Origin: Taxillus chinensis | Taxonomy: Eukaryota > Streptophyta > Magnoliopsida > Santalales > Loranthaceae | DNA: 64,000 bases | Reading direction: 5' to 3' | Assembly: GCA_023512835.1 (NCBI GenBank) | Contig: CM042085.1 | Coordinates: 36,162,324 to 36,226,323, forward strand | In this document: piece by piece, positions 1 to 11,700 of the stretch | Layout: each line of letters begins with the position of its first letter | Position numbering within the stretch: position 1 is the first letter of the stretch | The notes under the pieces: generated by a model | What the model saw: only the letters and a program-made list of their open reading frames with translations | Databases searched by the model: none | Told to the model about the DNA's origin: nothing | Program-made: the position numbers and the translations under genes

Positions 1-102
1 AGAACAGAGGAGGATTTAGGAAGAACAGAACCCCTACCTTGTATGTTCTCTTGCTCCCCGCTTCCACGCAAGATGCTCCACGTAGCCACCAGAAGCTCTC
101 CT

Positions 103-105
<3 letters not shown>

Positions 106-143
<38 letters not shown>
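106..143. repeat. (CT)n microsatellite inside LTR
   Basis: An uninterrupted CT/GA run of about 19 units. It lies about 60 bp downstream of the LTR TATA sequence when read on the minus strand. The same run, at different lengths, occurs at 39395-39427, 46776-46803, about 57580-57611 and about 61477-61512, so it is part of the LTR leader in this group of chromovirus LTRs. Confidence 0.9.
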
Positions 144-145
<2 letters not shown>

Positions 146-215
146 GACGGCGGTGGAGCAACAAACCCTAAACCTAAAACAAAGGGGCTTCTCCTCCTTA
201 TATAGACAACACAAC

Positions 216-274
216 ATCAAAACGACGTAGTTTTGATTAAGTGAATCCCAACATCAAAACGACGTAGTTTTGAT
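216..274. promoter_or_regulatory. Pair of ACGT-centred dyads in LTR promoter
   Basis: Two copies (216-237 and 253-274) of a 22-bp dyad with arms ATCAAAAC and GTTTTGAT around a GACGTA centre. They lie just upstream, on the minus strand, of the TATA sequence near 199-206. A bZIP-type binding site is an inference from the ACGT core. Confidence 0.6.
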
Positions 275-828
275 AGAACAAGCTATGACCTTCCCACATC
301 CATACACACCAAAATATTCACAATTCCAACATGGTCCTTTGGGAAAAGATGATTAGAATGACAAAACCAAGGTAACCATGCAAAAACATGCCTGGCACGC
401 CAATTTGAACGCCAATTCCCCAATTGGCGTGCAGCTCCAAATGCACTCAAACTTCACCCCAAGCCTCCTTGCATCTTGTAGAGGTCTGAGAAGCAAAAAT
501 ATGCTTGCACGTGAAATGGGTGAATTCACGTGCACCTCCAAATGCTCTGAAATTTCTGTGGTAGATAGAGGGCCTCATTCTAAGCAACTTTTGTTCTTGC
601 ACGCCAATTGTTTGAAGCCATCTACTATACCAAAAGTGAGCTCCAAAATCTGCCAAAACAACTTAAAACCGCATGTATATGCATAGCATCTTCCTAGGGC
701 ATAAATGTACGTTATCACTTGTCACATGCACCTCCCAAAAGTCCCCTCTTGGGCTCATCTCTTACCTCAAACTTGTGCACCAACATGCAAGGTGTTTGTG
801 GTTAACTTCTTACACACGGGTCATTACG

Positions 829-2097
829 GGTTGCGAAAAGGATACGGACAAGAAGAAGGAATCCATTATGATGAAACCTTTGCACCGTTGCTTGTACCGG
901 GAGGTGATTCGCATGTTCTTAGCATATGCAGCATTCAAGGACTTCAAAGTTTATCAGATGGATGCCAAGAGTGCTTTGTTGAATGGAGACCTCCAAGAAG
1001 AAGTCTATGTTGAACAACCACCCGGATTTCAAGAGCCAAACCAAGAGCACAAGGTATACAAACTAAAGAAGGCTCTATATGGACTAAAACAAGCTCCCAG
1101 AGCGTGGTATGAAACATTGTTAGAGTTTCTGATCAAGAACAAGTTCAGAAAAGGCAAAATTGACCCCACACTCTTTCTCAAGGAAGGAAAAGGATCACCC
1201 TTGATAGTCCAAATTTATGTGGATGACATCATCTTCGAATCAAGGGAGAAAAAGCAATGTGAAGACTTCTCCCATCTAATGAAAAGTGAAAATGAGATGA
1301 ATATGATGGGAGAACTCTCATTCTTCCTTGGATTAGAGGTCAAGCAGTTGGAGAATGGGTTCTTTATCAGTCAAACCAAATACACCAAGGAGATACTGAA
1401 GAAGTTTAAGATGACTGATATGACTCACATGGAAACTCCCATTCCTACAAACGCCAAACTGGATATAGATGAAGCAGGCAAAGAAGTGGATATCTCAGAA
1501 TACAGAAGCATGATTGGATCCTTGCTGTACCTGACAGCAAGCAGACCTGACATAATGTTTGTAACATGCATCTGTGCCAGATACCAAGCTAATCCCAAGT
1601 AGTCCCACTTGTCTCATGTTAAGAGAATTATGCGGTATCTGAACGGAACTAAAAATTTGGGACTATGGTATCCAAGAATCTGATTTCAAACTGAGAGGAT
1701 ATTCAGATGCAGACTTTGGCGGATGCAGGATTGATAGAAAGAGCACAAGTGGAATATGCCAACTTCTTGGCAACAGACTTGTATCCTGGTTTAGCAAGAA
1801 ACAAATTCGTTTCAACCTCCACAACCAAGCTGAATATATTGCTCAGAAGTTGTTGTGCTCAGTTGCTTTGGATGGCCAGTCAACTTTCAGACTATGAGTT
1901 TAACCTAAAGGCTGTGCCATTGTCTTGTGACAATACAAGCGCCATTGCAATCTCCAACAATCCTGTATTGCATCCCAAAACTAAGCACATTGAAGTCAAA
2001 CATCACTTCATACGTGACCATGTGCTGAAGAAAGACATTTCCCTAGAGTATATATCCACTAATGACCAACTTGCCGACATATTCACCAAACCACTGC
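829..2097 (+). pseudogene. copia-1 pol fragment (RT and RNase H)
   Basis: A plus-strand fragment of Ty1/copia pol. It starts inside reverse transcriptase (GYGQEEGIHYDETFAPL), continues through [18 protein letters not shown] and the catalytic YVDD box at 1216-1227, and ends in RNase H (CDNTSAIAISNNP, HIEVKHHFIRDHV, DQLADIFTKPL). There is a stop at 1600-1602 after YQANPK and a frameshift near 1675; more damage follows around 1800-1860. The sequence is Sirevirus-like but clearly a different subfamily from copia-2/-4/-5. Integrase and gag are absent: the left end is cut by the chromovirus LTR and the right end passes into LTR-A. Confidence 0.85.
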
Positions 2098-2803
2098 AAG
2101 AAAGCAAAGAAAGCAAATTGATTTTAGTATTAAGATTCAAGGATTAAAGGCATCTAGGGTCACAACTTCACCTCCCTATGTTGTTTCTACTGATTTTAAG
2201 GTTCTTGAGATTATTTAATTGATAACATGCTATAACTAAGCCAAGGTACTGCAATTGGTCATTGCCGGCCTCTCAAGTGTTGTCTGCCTGAATGGTCATC
2301 ATGACATCAACATGCAAAGCCTAATTATCATACCCATGACAGGATAATGGTCACACCAATCACATATAAGTTATGAACCAAAGATCAGCCTCAGACTAAG
2401 GCTAAGAAAACCCAGGTGTACAGCCCAGATATTAAAAGATAAGAACAGATCCATAAAACATGCAATCTCAATTAAACAAACTCAAAATTCAATCAATCAG
2501 TTTGACAACATAGGGGGCTACATTGCTCCCCTAGATAAAGGAAAATACTCACGCATGAATACAAGCAAACACAAAGCAGAAAAGCTCAACATCTTCTTTT
2601 TATCCACGCGCACAGCAAAGCTTCAACCCAAGTTTCCAAAATCCGCGACGGTTGCTCTCCTAGGTCAGGAACAGCCTCCAAAACGTCTCTCTCTTTTCAA
2701 AAACGTGTAGAATGTGTTGCACTTCTCCTTTGGACGTGTAGAACCTCTATTTATAGAGCATGGATGGGCCTTGATGTGTGTTATAAAGTATACCCTAGCC
2801 CAT
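2098..2803 (-). mobile_element. LTR-A, left part (Ty3-like LTR remnant)
   Basis: Aligns with 16872-17585 of LTR-B, including the AAAGCAAATTGATTTTA start, the 'catctagggtcaca' stretch and the segment ending 'taccctagcccat'. It lacks roughly the first 240 bp of LTR-B. It is interrupted at 2803 by copia-2, whose TSD CCCAT (2799-2803) reappears at 15803-15807, and it resumes at 15808. No coding sequence is seen. Confidence 0.75.
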
Positions 2804-4147
2804 TGATGGTCCCTTGGCGCCTAGAGGGGGGGGGGGTGAATAGGCTCTTATCGAAACTCTTCTTAATCTCTTAAGACACCACACTAATCTAGTTAAGTGA
2901 TAGAATCACTCATGGAAGATAACCAGGATAGTGGAAGTATTTTGTTTTATTATCAAGAGATAATTACAACAAAATAGAAGCAAGACTCTCTTACACTCGT
3001 TTACAAAAGGATTCACACACTAGCCTAGATTTTATCTTTGACCTCTTGTGCATACATAGGGTTAATTCAGGCTCGTTCGCTCTTTTTTTCACACATGTAC
3101 AAGTATGAATATTTATACAAACATTCCTAAGAGACAACCTTGGAACTTGTAGTTCCAGAATGCGTTCAGCACTAACTATTCCTCGATAATCTCTCTGTCT
3201 TGACTGCTGCGGTTTGTGGAGCTCAAGATCTTGGGTTTGAAGAGTATAAGTGCCTTTGTGAGTTCCCAAATATAATTAAGGTTGTGTCCACATATCTGGG
3301 TGATCCACGTGTAAGATTCTTCAGGTTCTCAATAAGTTTGTCTTACATCGGGACGCCACGAGCTGATAACTTTAAATGCGGTGAATTAAGTAAGATCTTC
3401 TTGGTCCGGTGTAATTTTCCTTACTCCGTTTCTAATGAAGCTCGGAACCTTACTCCGTGTCAGTGGTTGCTTACTCCATATCTATTTGGTACTGGAATCC
3501 TTAGTCCGTGTCAGCGCTTCCTTACTCCGCATGTAAGTTCCTTACTCCGTATGTAAGTTCCTTACTCCGGCCGAGTCTAAGGGATCGGAGTGCTTACTCT
3601 GTACTAGCGCTTCCTTACTCCGCATGTAAGTTCCTTACTCCGTATGTAAGTTCCTTACTCCAGGCGAGTCTAAGGGATCAGAGTGCTTACTCCGTACTAG
3701 CGTTTCCTTACTCCGTATGAGTAAGTTGTCCGGATTCCTTACTCCGCATCTAGTTTCCTTAGTCCGTGTAAATAAAGACTTGAGTCCTTATTCCGCATTA
3801 GTATTCCTTACTCCGCATGTATGGAAGACTCGGATGTCTTACTCCGTATCTTCTTTTACTTCGTGCGACCTTGTGGACCAGGATTCTTACTCCGCATCAC
3901 TTTGACTTAGTCCGCACGAATGTTCCTTATTCCGCATGTATTGAAAACTTGGTTATTTACCAAGTGTTTAACGACACTCACTTTTGTCCGGATCAGGATT
4001 ATGTATCCTGTCCTTAGCTTTGCTCTCACGAGTGTATCTCCGGATTAATAACATATCTACTGCAATGACTAAAGAAACATAAAAGATCTCAAATCAAATT
4101 ACATAGGGCTTTATTGGCATTATCCAAATTCTGGGCTTGATCCAACA
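2804..4147 (-). repeat. copia-2 3' LTR
   Basis: On the plus strand it begins TGATGGTCCC and ends GATCCAACA. It matches the 5' LTR at 14461-15802 with scattered substitutions. A TATTTATA at 3110-3117 reads TATAAATA on the minus strand and is a candidate TATA box. The stretch 3410-3930 is packed with degenerate ~20-bp units built on CCTTACTCCG(T/C)ATGTAAG, which lie in U3 when read on the element's strand. Confidence 0.92.
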
Positions 4148-4160
4148 ATCTCCCCCAATT
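4148..4160 (-). promoter_or_regulatory. copia-2 polypurine tract
   Basis: AATTGGGGGAGAT on the minus strand directly abuts the start of the 3' LTR, where the plus-strand primer for reverse transcription is expected. An identical tract adjoins the 3' LTR of copia-4. Confidence 0.85.
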
Positions 4161-4291
4161 ATGGATATGCCCAAACCCTTTTGTAATCTAATCTGGTAAG
4201 TAGTGCAAAAAGATATCATACGGAATACGCATCACAACCAATTTCATTTATCAACAACAAAATACAATTCAGCCTTTATACAAGATTTTCA

Positions 4292-7007
4292 TTAAGGTAC
4301 ATAAGGCTTACTATACTTGAAGATCATAGTTGCTGCTTTCTCTCTAAGCTCCATTGTCTGCTTCATCGTATAAGTGGTGTGTTGGCTCCAAGATTTGTCC
4401 ACAGTCAAGAATGACTTGATGAAGTAATAGACAAAGGCCCCGCAGCTATCTCCATCCGGCTGTTGTGGCACTTGCTTCTTGCCCCGGAATGTCGCCTTCA
4501 GCTTCTCAGTTGGACTCAAGGGTGTGATGCCCAACTCTTCGTATAATCCAGCTTTTTTCACAGCTTCAATCAGCCTGAGACACAGTGATTCCCATTGATT
4601 CTTTCTTACAAAATGCTCCACAATCTGATGAGAATCAATCAGAATCATTTGTTTGGACTGAATCATGAAGATAGCCATCATGAAATGTGGCGACATGATC
4701 CGGTACGGAATGAGGATGGTCGAGAGAGTTTTCCATGGCTTGCTATCCTCAGCAGTTCCGTCGATGAAGGACTGAATGAGATCTACACTGGGAAGATAGC
4801 CTTCATTCCAGCACGGCAAAACTTCAAACAAGTGCCCATCCTTGTATAGAGATGGAAACAGCCTCATCTCCATTTTAGCAGCCCTAGAGAAGTTGTCAAT
4901 GTCTTCTGTTGTAAAGAGTCCTTTCTCCGAACAAAGGGTCTGAATGTTGGCTGGGGAGAAAGGGTACAGGTCAGAGAGACATCTTCTCTCAGCAGAAGAC
5001 GCAAAGATAGGACTTCATTGCCTTGCGCACGCTTCCATCCGCATCAAAAGGGTCATACGCCGCATATGATGGGAGGAAGGTGTCAGCTGCGGATGAAGAG
5101 GCTGGAGGAGGAGCTGCAGTCGAGGAGCTTGGCTGAGAGAAGCGGCTACGTTTGGGAATTTGAACTCCCTAAAGCAATGAAGAGGCAGGCCGCTTCTCAG
5201 CATGAGTGGATGGTTGTGGTGCAGAAGGAGCAGGATCAGATGACTCCCTCGGTTTGGCAGATCGCCGAGAAGCAACGGGAGGGCGAGCCATCGTGTGCGC
5301 CAGGTCCGCGAAGGAGGTAGACAAGGAATGGACGGACGAGGCAACGAGATCCATCTTCTATTCCATGGAAGTGGAGGAATCAGTGAGAGCGGAGAGGAGT
5401 TGGGCGCCAAGTGTATCAACCTTGGTGGCGATGGCAGATATTTGGGCGCTATGAGCCTGAGCGTGTCGGTCCAGCTGGGCGGAGAGCACAACGTCGGAGT
5501 GGACCGTGCCAAAAGAGGCACGCCCAAGGACCAACTCCGGAGCTTTGGAGGACTCCCCCGTATGAACAGGAGCAGGAGTACGCTGGGCAGAGGAGTCTGC
5601 AGGAGTATCAGCAGCAGCAGCAGAAGGGTCATCCGGAGCAGCAGAGGCATCCGGAGCAGCTGACCCACTTTGACCAGATAGGTCAACCACGGGAATGGCG
5701 TCAGCAGGAGAAGAGGGGCCAGCCTTAGCAGGGGAAGGACCTCGGGCGGAATGGACCGGGCTGGAGGGGGTAGGGAACGACACATCTGGAATGGAGGCCG
5801 GTGTAAGAAAGCCGTGATCCAAGTTCCAGATGATCATGGTCTCCGGGGATTGGGTATGGCGCGTGTAAAACACCCGGAGATCATTGTCAGGAAGGGAGGC
5901 AGTGTGGGCAAGGCTAAAATGGAGCCATAGGTCCGTTAAGGTGTTGGCGGAGAGAAGGTCAAGATAATCTCGGGGTTGAGGGAGGGGAGGCAAGGGAGCT
6001 TCCGGAGTAGATGCCGGGACATCAGCAGTGGCGACAGCAACAGCGGTATCAACCGCGGCAGCAATAGCGGAGGTGGAGGGAGTGGGGACATCCGCAGCAG
6101 AGGGGGCTGAGGAAACAGCTTTAGGGGCACTGCACTGAGATGGCCCTGCAACCTCGGACGGGTCGGCACGAATGCTGTGCTAGGAGGCCCGAGAAAGAGA
6201 AGGTGCTGCAATGGACCGAATCCGGGAGGATCAAGGTGCAAAACTGATATCAGGGGCTTGGCTGTCGGAGGGGTCACCAACAAAACTGCCTTGTTGTTCC
6301 GAGGCAGGGAGAATGCGGAGAGCTGCAGAGGGACGGCGGGCTGTCATGTTCCCATCCGGCGTAAGATAATGGAGGTAATAAGCCGAGGGAAATGGAACAG
6401 CATCATAGCGGGCGAAATGGTTCGGATGAAGATGCCGGAAGACAATGCTGAGTATGCGCCCGAAGGAATGGTTCTTGGGACCATTCTGCAGCAGTCGAAA
6501 CAAGAACGTCCCCCAGTCCATCGAAGTCCTTCAAAAACGCCGTACATGGCCAGGGAGAAGATCGTAAGGAACCGAGTCCGAGTCAAGTGCGAGCCAAGAA
6601 CAATGACTCAGTATGGTCGCCATACAATGATAGCGACCTTGGAAGGATTTCAGCTTGTATTCCTTGCCTTTTTGGGTGCTACCCATAGAAGCCGCCATTG
6701 GATCGGCATTTGGGCGCTGTGGTTCATCGGGGGGTAGGTGGAGAGCAGTGCGGAGAACGGCGGGAGTGATGATGATGGATTCACCGCGAACATAGGAGAT
6801 GATGGAGTCGGTGGTACAGCGAATCCTTTGGTAATACTCAATAATGTCGTCGATAAGAAGATCGACAGGATTGGAGATCAAGTTGAGGATATGCGAGGCT
6901 TCGAGTAGAGGGCGAAGTTGGGAAAACTAGTCCGGAGGGTTAGAGACAACACTCCAATCCACCAGATGGCCAGGATTAACGCCGGATAGAGAGATTCTGG
7001 GTGCCAT
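4292..7007 (-). pseudogene. copia-2 accessory gene with Ulp1-like protease domain
   Basis: Sense-strand accessory gene downstream of pol. It starts MAPRISLSGVNPGHL at 7007. An N-terminal domain (to about 6250) is followed by a Pro/Ala/Ser-rich region, a heptad-like stretch around 5450-5250, and a C-terminal C48 (Ulp1/SENP) domain at 4292-4873. The Ulp1 domain keeps the catalytic His (SPHFMMAIFM), Asp (MILIDSHQ), Gln and Cys (QQPDGDSCGAF). The gene is broken by stops (one near 6231, a CAG-to-TAG near 6178, a UAG at 5358-5360 also found in the other copies, and CAG-to-TAG at 5169-5171) and frameshifts (near 6530 and 5008). The function in the element is unknown; deSUMOylation or polyprotein cleavage is speculation. 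Confidence 0.8.
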
Positions 7008-8715
7008 TGTAGATGAAGGTTGAAGGACGAGAGGAAAGGTGAGGTCTTGGGTATCAAAGGAGCAACGAGAGGTTTAGGGATTTGAAATAAGCAATACTCG
7101 TGCTTCGCAGGAATAACCAAAATATATAAGACCGAGGCTGTGAATGTCAGCGGTTCTAGGGATGTGGCGAGTGAAACAATGAACTGCTTGACAGGCTGAT
7201 GTCATTAGTCTTGATATCGGTGCGCCTCCGAATGAAACGATGTCGTGGAGACCGCATGACCAAATAAGGGTAACAGCTGTTTGCCATCCGGTGAAGTGTG
7301 TGCATCCCGAGATTTGCATTTAATGAATCATCATGATTCCTCCTCAAAAACACGCAATATATAAGAAGACATGGATTATCACAATTTGACAAAGGTTCGA
7401 GTCCGGAGGAATGAACCGACAATCATCCGGAATCAATGATAGTCGAGTGAGGAGTATCCGGATGAAAAGTAGACCGTGTCCGTAGTAATAGAGTGTGGTG
7501 AGAGAGAAAAGTAGATTCCTTTGCTGTCAATAAGTCGAAGATAAGAAAAGTACCACAACACTTCAAATCCAAGACTATGGACTAGATTTATCGATACGGT
7601 TGCAAAGAAAATCTGAACCTGTAGCTAAAAAAAATGAACTGAAAGTACAAAAGCTTAACAGGCAAGGATTAGTACGGATAAGAGAAAATAGTCAGTGAAA
7701 AACGACATAATCCGAACTAATGAGAAACAGAACTTATGCATTACAAAGAATGTAATAGACATATACATACGAGAGAATGATCAATATTACTGAATCAGGA
7801 CATATGTCAGATAATAAATACACAAGTTCATATAGGTCAACATAGCGAAACCGTCCTACTGAATGACGTAGCTAAGATTAATTAAAAATCATATGATTTG
7901 GCCAAATTAGGATTCATGAGTGAAAGATGAGGAAGCGGACACATGTCAAAAGTAAGCAGGTGATTAGCCGATTAAAATGCATGGTTGAAGAAGGAAAATA
8001 CATCCAAGCATGCCACTATTCTGATTAAAAACAGTATGTCCAGTCAGATCCGGAAGTAAAGGTTTAGAGGAGGGAGTATCCGAGACATATTAGGGGGTCA
8101 TTACTGAGGTAATAGATGAAATTTAAGCTCCCCCGTAGATCATTTGATCCTCTCAATGAAAGGCTCCCCCTCAAATAGACAGCCAGGAAAGAGGTCATGA
8201 GACATATAGGGGGTCATTAGTGAGGTATTACTCGAATAATATATAAAGCATTTTCTCCCCCGTAGATTGTGCAATTCTCTCGGTTGACATTTCCGGTTTG
8301 TAGACATTCAGCACTGTCTATCTTATTAGAAAACTATACTTCAGAAGCTGATCAGACTGCGATTGAGTATTCATCCACCAGGCATTCCGAGCTAACCCAT
8401 TTCATTTCTTCAACTATACATGTTAATAGAGTAATCTAAATGAACATGCTTTTGTCATGTGGTGATTAGTGGAAATTAAGATCATGAAACCAGAAAGAGG
8501 TGAATCATATAAACTTTAATCATGTTTGCTTAAGCGACTTCAGTCGGGAAACGCAAGCATCCTCCCAATATGAAGTTGATATTAATATCAGAAGCATGAA
8601 GCCGTTAATCAGTAAGTATGATCAGCATTAAAGTCAGTATGTATCTTCTACTTTCAATAAAAGCACAATGCATGTTTTGATAGTAAGTATACTGTGGGGT
8701 AATTTAAATGTGAAG
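7008..8715 (-). other. copia-2 spacer with repeated polypurine tracts
   Basis: A non-coding stretch between the accessory gene and RNase H. It holds polypurine-tract-like sequences, GGGGGAG on the minus strand, near 8133, 8165 and 8257, each followed by similar short sequence. Repeated polypurine tracts in this position are a known Sirevirus trait. No open frame is shared with the other copies. Confidence 0.65.
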
Positions 8716-11700
8716 CTATGCAGAGAAGTCAAGCATACCTAATCGGATGAGTAATTCAGAGAATCTTGCATCAGGTAGGGGCTTTGTAAGTATGTCTGCC
8801 AGTTGATCTTCAGTAGCAACATGTTCCAGGGAAATGTGATTTTTGAGAACATGGTCGCGTATGAAGTGATACCTGACCTCAATATGCTTCGTCTTAAAGT
8901 GCATGACAGGATTGTTGCTGATAGCAATTGCACTAGTGTTGTCGCAGTAGAGTGAAATAGATGACATGTTGAAACCGTAGTCAGTAAGTTGACTTTGCAT
9001 CCAGAGTAGCTATGTGCAACAACTCCCAGCAGCTATGTATTCCGCCTCCGCAGTAGAGGTTGATACGGAATTCTGCTTCTTACTGAACCATGAAATTAAT
9101 CTATTTCCAAGAAACTGACACGTACCACTTGTGCTCTTCCTGTCGATGCGACATCCAAATGGGTCGGCATCGGAGTATCCTGGATAAGGTGAAGTTGGAC
9201 TCCTTTGGGTACCGAGTCCCAAATTCATCATTCCCTTGAGATACCTTAATATCCGTTTAACATGAAGCATATGTGACTCCTTGGGATTCGCCTGATATCG
9301 TGCACGGATGCAAGTTGCAAACATAATGTCCAGGGCGACTTGTCGTAAGATACGACGAAGGATCCTATCATCCCTCTGTAGTCAGTCATATTTACTGATA
9401 TGCCGTCCACATCAGGATCTAACTTGGCACTGACAGGCATGGGAGTTTTGACGGGAGATGAACCTTCCATACCAAACTTCTTAATAAGATCGCGAGTGTA
9501 CTTAGCTTGATTAATGAAGATTCCTTCCTTCAATTGTTTAACTTCTATTCCGAGGAAGTAGGACAGTTCTCCCATCATGCTCATCTCAAACTTGCCTGTC
9601 ATCAACTTAGCAAACTCTTCACAAAGCTTCGGATTCGTTGATCCGAAAATGATATCATCCACGTATATCTGTACGATTAGAGTGTGTCCTTTCTCTTTTC
9701 GTAGAAATAAGGTGGTGTCAATCTTCCTTTTTAGAAGTTGTGAGCAAGTAGGAATTCTGATAGTGTGTCGTACCAGGCTCTTGGAGCTTGCTTCAAACCA
9801 TATAAAGCTTTCTGAAGTTTGTAGACTAGGTGTCCTGCTTTAGGTTCAATGAAACCGAGAGGTTGTTCTACGTAAACCTCCTCTTGAAGATCTCCATTCA
9901 GGAATGCGCTCTTGACGTCCATTTGATAAACTATGAAGTTTTCATATGAAGCATACGCCAGAAACATCCGAATTGCCTCAAGTCTTGCTACTGGAGTAAA
10001 GGTCTCATCATAGTCTATTCCTTTTTCTTGACGATATCCTTTGGCTACCAGTCTGGCTTTGTTCCGGATTACTATTCCATCCGTATCAAGCTTGTTCCGG
10101 AACACCCATTTAACTCCAATGACTTGCTGAGACTTAGGCCTTGGTACTAAGGTCCACACATTATTTCTCTTAAATTGATTCAGCTCTTCTTGCATGGCTT
10201 CTATCCAATTCGAATCCTGAAGAGCTTCATCTACCACCTTTGGTTCTATTTGAGATAGAAAACACGAGTAAAGACTCATGTTGGAGGTGGCTTCTCTTGT
10301 TCTTACACCAACAGTAGGATCACCAATCACTTGATCTGAGGGATGGTTTCGGGTCCATCTGTAATTCTGTGCATGTGATGGATGATCTTGAACAATTTGA
10401 AGCTCTGCCAGATTAGGTGGTTCAAGTGTATCTGCTGGTTGAGCTTCGTCCGGACTAGATGTTTCCGTATTAGAAGGTACGGTAGAACTAGGTGATTCTT
10501 CAACACTGTTTCTTTCAGTGTTAACTGGTCTGGACGGACTTGAAGGTGCTCCGGAATTTTGGGTATCCGTAGGAGTATGTCCGGAGCTTAATGGTAGTCC
10601 GGAGTCCGAGTCATCCGTAGCATCATCCATATAATTTCTTTGTGCCTCGCTGATGCCACGTGGTTGGTTAGAATGTGTAACAGGAACATTCATAAACTTC
10701 GAATAATCGATGTTGCTGTCCATGACCTGCATATTAGAACTTGAAGAAGCAACTTTTGACCAATCAAGATTAGCTTCATCAAAAGTCACATGGATAGATT
10801 CTTCAACTTTAAAAAGTTTTCTATTGAAGACCCGATAAGCCTTGCTATGTAGTGAGTACCCGACAAAAATCCCATCATCAGATTTTGGTTCAAATTTATT
10901 CCGGGTCTCTTTGCCATTTATCAATATATAGCAAGTACACCCAAAAGCTCTGAAATGTGAAATTGAAGGTTTTCGTCCTCTCCACATCTCATAGGGTGTT
11001 TTCATGGTAGATTTATTTATTAGAGTTCTGTTCTGAACATAGCAGGCTGTGGACACAGCTTCAGCCCATAGACTGAGAGGAAGCGTTGCCCCTACTAACA
11101 TGGATCTACCTGCCTCAACTAAAGTACGATTCTTGCGCTCAGCTACCCCATTTTGTTGTGGAGTTCTGGGAGTAGAGAAGTCATGCTGTATGGCCTGTTC
11201 AGAACAATATGATCTCATTTCTGAAAAATCAAATTCTGTACGATGATCACTCCTGATGCACTTTATGCTCAGTCCTTGTGAATTGCTTATCCAGTTGAAA
11301 AGATATACTAGATGCTCAAAAGTTTGATCCTTTGATTTCAGGAACATCACCCATGTGTATCTGGTGAAATCATCGATAACCACAAGGGTATATCTCGCAC
11401 CAGCCAGTGACGGAACAGAAATAGGACCACAGAGGTCCATATGAAGAAGTTGTAGAGGAGCAGTTATTGAATTAACTGATTTGCTCTTAAAGCTATGTTT
11501 GGTCTGTTTGCCCAATTGGCATTCTCAACAAAGAGTGTCTTTGGAGAATTTGAGTTTAGGTAGACTAGTGACAAGATCAAGTGACGCTAATTTAGACAAT
11601 GTCTTAAAGTTTAAATGTGCGCATCGCTTGTGCCATAACCAACTATCTTCATCTGTAGCTTTAGTGAGGAAGCATACAGGGTCAGAAGAATTATTTCTTA

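Larger units (their letters stand above)
1..828 (-). mobile_element. Truncated Ty3/chromovirus LTR
   Basis: This stretch is the reverse complement of the first ~830 bp of the gypsy-1 LTRs (38695-39550 and 46076-46940), with scattered differences. It holds the same inverted repeats, paired ACGT dyads, TATA sequence and microsatellite. Its LTR start lies at 828, where the expected terminal TG has become CG. The rest runs off the left edge of the window, so a solo LTR cannot be told from a full element. At its right end the sequence changes abruptly to copia reverse transcriptase, so the LTR was inserted into copia-1. Confidence 0.85.

Noticed and set aside
673..828. N-terminal 50 codons of the plus-strand ORF starting at 673
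   Set aside because: They are antisense read-through of a chromovirus LTR fused to copia RT at 829; not a real gene start.
5015..5785. Long leucine/proline-rich ORFs overlapping the accessory gene
   Set aside because: Out-of-frame shadows of the GC-rich Pro/Ala/Ser linker of the accessory gene; the same artefact appears at 21594-22121 and 35496-35807.
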